Assembly: GCA_024276805.1 (NCBI GenBank)
Contig: JAJRWJ010000064.1
Span: 1-11,427 of the forward strand
Length of the DNA stretch: 11,427 nt
Origin: Gammaproteobacteria bacterium
GTDB taxonomy: Bacteria; Pseudomonadota; Gammaproteobacteria; Methylococcales; Methylomonadaceae
Reading direction: 5' to 3'
The notes beneath the pieces were generated by a model, which was not told where the DNA came from, ran no database searches, and saw only the letters and a list, made by a program, of their open reading frames with translations. Position 1 is the stretch's first letter, and every line of letters starts with the position of its first letter. A program made the translations under genes and the position numbers. Of the stretch, positions 7,345 to 11,427 are shown in pieces.

Positions 7345-8912
7345 CAGGGCAGCAGCATGCCGCGGATGGTGAAAAACAGCATGGCCGCCAGCAGTCCTGA
7401 CAGTGGCACGGTGATGATCCAGGCCAAGGCTATCCTGTAGAGATGTGTACGTTTGACCAGATCCTCACGATAGACTTTTTTCAGACTTTTGCGTTCGGTT
7501 TTGGTGATTTGCAGGCGTTTGGCATCGGTCTTCAGTTGCTTTAACAACTGCCCCTTGACTTCGATGGATGCCTGTTCGAATTCCAGCAGAAACGCTTCTG
7601 TTTTTTCCGGATTGTGTTCGGCGTGATGCGCCTTGATCTCTTCGATCATTTTCGCATAGCTGTGTTTCAGGTATTCACGCAGAAAGCCCACGCCAAATAC
7701 GCCGCCGACAGCAATATGCGTGGAACTGACTGGCAGACCCAACTGGCTGGCAATGATCACGGTAATAGCGGCGGCCATGGCAATACAGAAGGCGCGCATT
7801 TTGTCCAGCTCGGTGATTTCGCTACCCACGGTGCGAATCAGCTTCGGCCCATACAAGGTCAGGCCGAGGGCGATACCCAAAGCGCCCACCAGCATTACCC
7901 AAAGCGGAATGGCTGCCTTGGCAGCGATGCCGCCGCTGATGATGGCGTCGTTGATCGCGGCAAGCGGTCCGACGGCATTGGCGACATCGTTGGCGCCATG
8001 GGCAAAACTCAACAGCGCCGCGGCGCAGATAAGCGGTACCGTGAACAGGTCGTTGACGCTGCTTTTGCTGTTGTCGGCCAGGTTGGCCGCTTTATTGATC
8101 AACGGCCGGATCAGGAAAAAAATGCCGATGGCGATTGCCAGGCCTGTCACTGATGCGGTCAAAAATTCAACCTTCCATATCTTTTTCAGACCTTTCAGGA
8201 TCAGGTATGTGGAAAAAGCCCAGGCCATCAGCGTGATCAAAACCGGGACAACTTTTCGCGCCGCTGTGATCATATCGTCCTGATAGGTGATGGTGCGTTT
8301 GATCAGATACAGGAAGCCCGCAGCGATCAAACCGCCGAATACCGGAGAAATGACCCAGCTGGCGACGATTTTGCCAAAAACCGCCCAGTTGGCGATGCCC
8401 AGGCCACCTGCGGCCAGGCCCGCTCCCAATACGCCACCCACGATGGAATGGGTTGTGGAAACCGGGGCGCCAAGAATGGTCGCGATGTTCAGCCAGATTG
8501 CAGCTGCCAGCAGCGCAGCCATCATCAACCAGATGAAGGTGTCGGGATCGTTGATCAGGACGGGATCGATGATGCCTTTTTTGATGGTGCTGACCACGTC
8601 ACCGCCGGCCACGATGGCGCCTGTTGCTTCGAAAATTGCCGCAATGACGATGGCGCCGGTCATGGTCAGCGCCATGGAGCCCACAGCCGGGCCGACATTG
8701 TTGGCGACATCGTTGGCGCCGATGTTGATGGCCATATAGCCGCCAATGACGGCGGCGATGAGCAACAGGCTGGGGGAGCCGGCTGGTTTGGTCATGATAG
8801 TGACGAAAATCATGATACTGACCATAAACAGCAGGACGCAGCCAATACGAAACAGTTCTTTTCCTGCACCCGGTGCAGCACTATCAACCGGACCGCTATT
8901 TTTCAGATCCAC
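7344..8912 (-). CDS. PiT-family low-affinity inorganic phosphate transporter
   Basis: A 522-residue inner-membrane phosphate permease of the PHO4/PiT family, which imports phosphate (usually as a metal-phosphate complex or with a cation). The duplicated signature is clear: GANDVANNVGP at 65-75 in the first half and GANDVANAVGP at 307-317 in the second. The paired PVSTTHS (150-156) and PVSSTHI (394-400) motifs add support. Around ten hydrophobic segments flank these. A charged, probably cytosolic stretch of about 75 residues (412-488, rich in Lys and Glu, likely helical) separates the second repeat from the last membrane segment. The start is a GTG at 8912; an in-frame TAA lies two codons upstream, so no earlier start is possible, and the next in-frame ATG (residue 30) would remove the start of the first segment. 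Convergent with SulP; no phoU-like partner is in view. Confidence 0.93.
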   Translation of the reverse strand: MDLKNSGPVDSAAPGAGKELFRIGCVLLFMVSIMIFVTIMTKPAGSPSLLLIAAVIGGYMAINIGANDVANNVGPAVGSMALTMTGAIVIAAIFEATGAIVAGGDVVSTIKKGIIDPVLINDPDTFIWLMMAALLAAAIWLNIATILGAPVSTTHSIVGGVLGAGLAAGGLGIANWAVFGKIVASWVISPVFGGLIAAGFLYLIKRTITYQDDMITAARKVVPVLITLMAWAFSTYLILKGLKKIWKVEFLTASVTGLAIAIGIFFLIRPLINKAANLADNSKSSVNDLFTVPLICAAALLSFAHGANDVANAVGPLAAINDAIISGGIAAKAAIPLWVMLVGALGIALGLTLYGPKLIRTVGSEITELDKMRAFCIAMAAAITVIIASQLGLPVSSTHIAVGGVFGVGFLREYLKHSYAKMIEEIKAHHAEHNPEKTEAFLLEFEQASIEVKGQLLKQLKTDAKRLQITKTERKSLKKVYREDLVKRTHLYRIALAWIITVPLSGLLAAMLFFTIRGMLLP

Positions 8913-9120
8913 CGCTTACCCCATACATAAAAGTTGCACAAACCCGCGACATTCTAAACCGAAATGTTCAAAGGTATTTAAAATTTTTCTCTTCCAGCCT
9001 CAGAAGTCTGCCCACGGGTAAGGAATAAACCCTATTAAACAAGCGGTAATGTCAGGAGATTAATTTTTTTCTCACTTGCAATCATTGCCAATATCCTTTA
9101 ATTTAGAAACAATCCACTAT
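8913..9120. other. Divergent intergenic region between the PiT gene and thiC
   Basis: AT-rich spacer without a credible gene; only ORFs of a few codons are present. It must hold promoters for both directions. An 11-base palindrome GCAATcATTGC (9078-9088) lies in the likely thiC promoter zone. I see no convincing PhoB box for the phosphate transporter. Confidence 0.6.
9085..9113 (+). promoter_or_regulatory. Candidate thiC promoter
   Basis: TTGCCA (9085-9090), 17-base spacer, AACAAT (9108-9113). A start near 9120 would begin the transcript right at the riboswitch, which is why this pair is preferred. A competing -10, TTTAAT at 9097-9102, is closer to consensus but has TTGCAA (9076-9081) only 15 bases upstream. 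Confidence 0.35.
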
Positions 9121-9199
9121 TAGGCTGGGGGTGCTTCATTTTGAGGCTGAGAAAGACCCTTTGAACCTGACCCCGGGTAATACCGGCGTAGGAAAGCCC
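9121..9199 (+). ncRNA. TPP riboswitch (THI element) aptamer
   Basis: The conserved aptamer elements occur in order. P1 is formed by GGCT 9123-9126 with AGCC 9195-9198. CTGAGA is at 9147-9152, ACCC at 9156-9159 and TTGAACCTGA at 9161-9170. CCGG-GTAATA-CCGG at 9173-9186 forms the P4-type hairpin, followed by GCGTAGGAAA. It binds thiamine pyrophosphate and lies 43 bases before the thiC ATG, so it represses ThiC synthesis when the cofactor is abundant. Confidence 0.95.
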
Positions 9200-9236
9200 T
9201 ATTTTCCTGCGCCTTGTCTATTGAATTTTCAGGAGA
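9185..9236 (+). promoter_or_regulatory. Expression platform: alternative helices controlling the thiC ribosome site
   Basis: GGCGTAGGAAA (9185-9195, part of the aptamer) can pair over 11 positions, one G-U, with TTTCCTGCGCC (9203-9213). The same TTTCCTG (9203-9209) can instead pair over seven positions, one G-U, with CAGGAGA (9230-9236), which contains the thiC Shine-Dalgarno. With TPP bound the aptamer holds 9185-9195, freeing 9203-9209 to mask the ribosome site; without TPP the first helix forms and the site is open. No T tract follows, so translational control is more likely than termination. Confidence 0.6.
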
Positions 9237-9241
9237 TAAGC

Positions 9242-11110
<1,869 letters not shown>

Positions 11111-11114
11111 ATGA

Positions 11115-11128
11115 CCTTCGAGAGAAGG
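11115..11128 (+). other. Small GNRA-tetraloop hairpin after thiC
   Basis: CCTTC-GAGA-GAAGG, a perfect 5-bp stem with a GNRA-type loop, starts four bases after the thiC stop. It has no T tract and may only stabilise the mRNA 3' end, or be chance. Confidence 0.3.
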
Positions 11129-11136
11129 ACAATAGT

Positions 11137-11183
11137 AGCAGCGCCATCCGCCGGAAACAGGACAAATGACGGATGGCGCTGCT
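11137..11183. terminator. 14-bp inverted repeat between convergent thiC and moaC
   Basis: AGCAGCGCCATCCG (11137-11150) and CGGATGGCGCTGCT (11170-11183) are perfect complements around a 19-base loop. It is midway between two convergent genes, where a bidirectional terminator is expected, and the GC-rich stem is very stable. Neither side has a proper T tract, so it could instead be a 3'-end-protecting or repeat-type hairpin. Confidence 0.55.
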
Positions 11184-11221
11184 CTTATCCGCTCTACACC
11201 CTACATGCCGGGGTACAGTGA

Positions 11222-11427
11222 TTATTCAGCCTGCCGCTGCCAGTGCCCGGATTTCCCCCCGGTTTTTTCCAGCAGTCTGACCGATTGTATACACATGCCG
11301 CGGTCCACGGCCTTGCACATATCATAAATGGTCAGCAGCGCGACCTGCGTGGCATTCAGCGCCTCCATTTCCACCCCGGTCTGGCCATTGGTCTTGACCG
11401 TCGTCTGGCAATGGACCCGGTTGTTCT
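11222..11427 (-). CDS. moaC: Cyclic pyranopterin monophosphate synthase MoaC, 3' part
   Basis: The C-terminal 67 residues of MoaC, ending at TAA 11224-11222; the gene continues beyond the right edge (E. coli MoaC is about 160 residues, so roughly 95 are missing). MoaC works with MoaA to build cyclic pyranopterin monophosphate, the first intermediate of molybdenum cofactor. Diagnostic stretches are VKTNGQTGVEMEAL, LTIYDMCKAVDRGM (with the Asp and Lys known from the active site) and VRLLEKTGGKSG close to the end. It has a short extra tail HWQRQAE after that motif. It converges with thiC across a strong hairpin. Confidence 0.95.
   Translation of the reverse strand, partial: NNRVHCQTTVKTNGQTGVEMEALNATQVALLTIYDMCKAVDRGMCIQSVRLLEKTGGKSGHWQRQAE

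Noticed and set aside
7614..8930. Several plus-strand open frames opposite the PiT gene
   Set aside because: Low-complexity translations rich in Ala, Gly, Asp or Met mirror the repetitive hydrophobic codons of the transporter.
9049..9070. AGGAG followed by a T7 tract upstream of thiC as a terminator or leader peptide
   Set aside because: No stable stem precedes the T tract, and the only ORF there is a few codons long.
9131..9241. Upstream GTG start for thiC adding 37 residues
   Set aside because: The added codons are the TPP aptamer itself, and the family N-terminus begins at ATG 9242 behind a good ribosome site.

Overview
The window looks like the chromosome of a gammaproteobacterium of roughly 50% G+C. 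RatA, PEP carboxylase, Can-type carbonic anhydrase, ThiC and MoaC all read as gammaproteobacterial versions, and the NhaR-like LysR regulator fits too. A methanotroph or other C1/sulfur-oxidising lineage is possible, but this is only an impression. No tRNA, rRNA, insertion sequence, phage gene or CRISPR array is visible.

Layout. The first ~150 bases hold the edge of an unidentified gene whose strand is ambiguous. ratA (156-587, +) follows. A LysR/NhaR-type regulator (754-1680, -) is divergent from a tightly spaced + strand cluster: PEP carboxylase (1792-4596), a small three-segment membrane protein of unknown function (4635-5045), a beta-carbonic anhydrase (5070-5708) and a SulP anion transporter (5732-7278). 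The SulP gene is interrupted by a one-base frameshift at a C5T6 run. A PiT phosphate transporter (7344-8912, -) lies convergent to it. It is separated by a divergent intergenic region from a TPP riboswitch and thiC (9242-11110, +). The window ends in the 3' part of moaC on the - strand, convergent with thiC, with a strong 14-bp inverted repeat between them.

How the genes fit together. PEP carboxylase consumes bicarbonate, carbonic anhydrase interconverts CO2 and bicarbonate, and SulP proteins of this type include bicarbonate importers. The central cluster therefore reads as a bicarbonate-supply and anaplerotic carboxylation operon. The small membrane protein may be an accessory and the divergent NhaR-like protein a regulator. 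This assembly is the most interesting part of the window; its parts are recognisable but its joint function is an inference. The thiC leader shows both the aptamer and a plausible pair of mutually exclusive helices that would control ribosome access.
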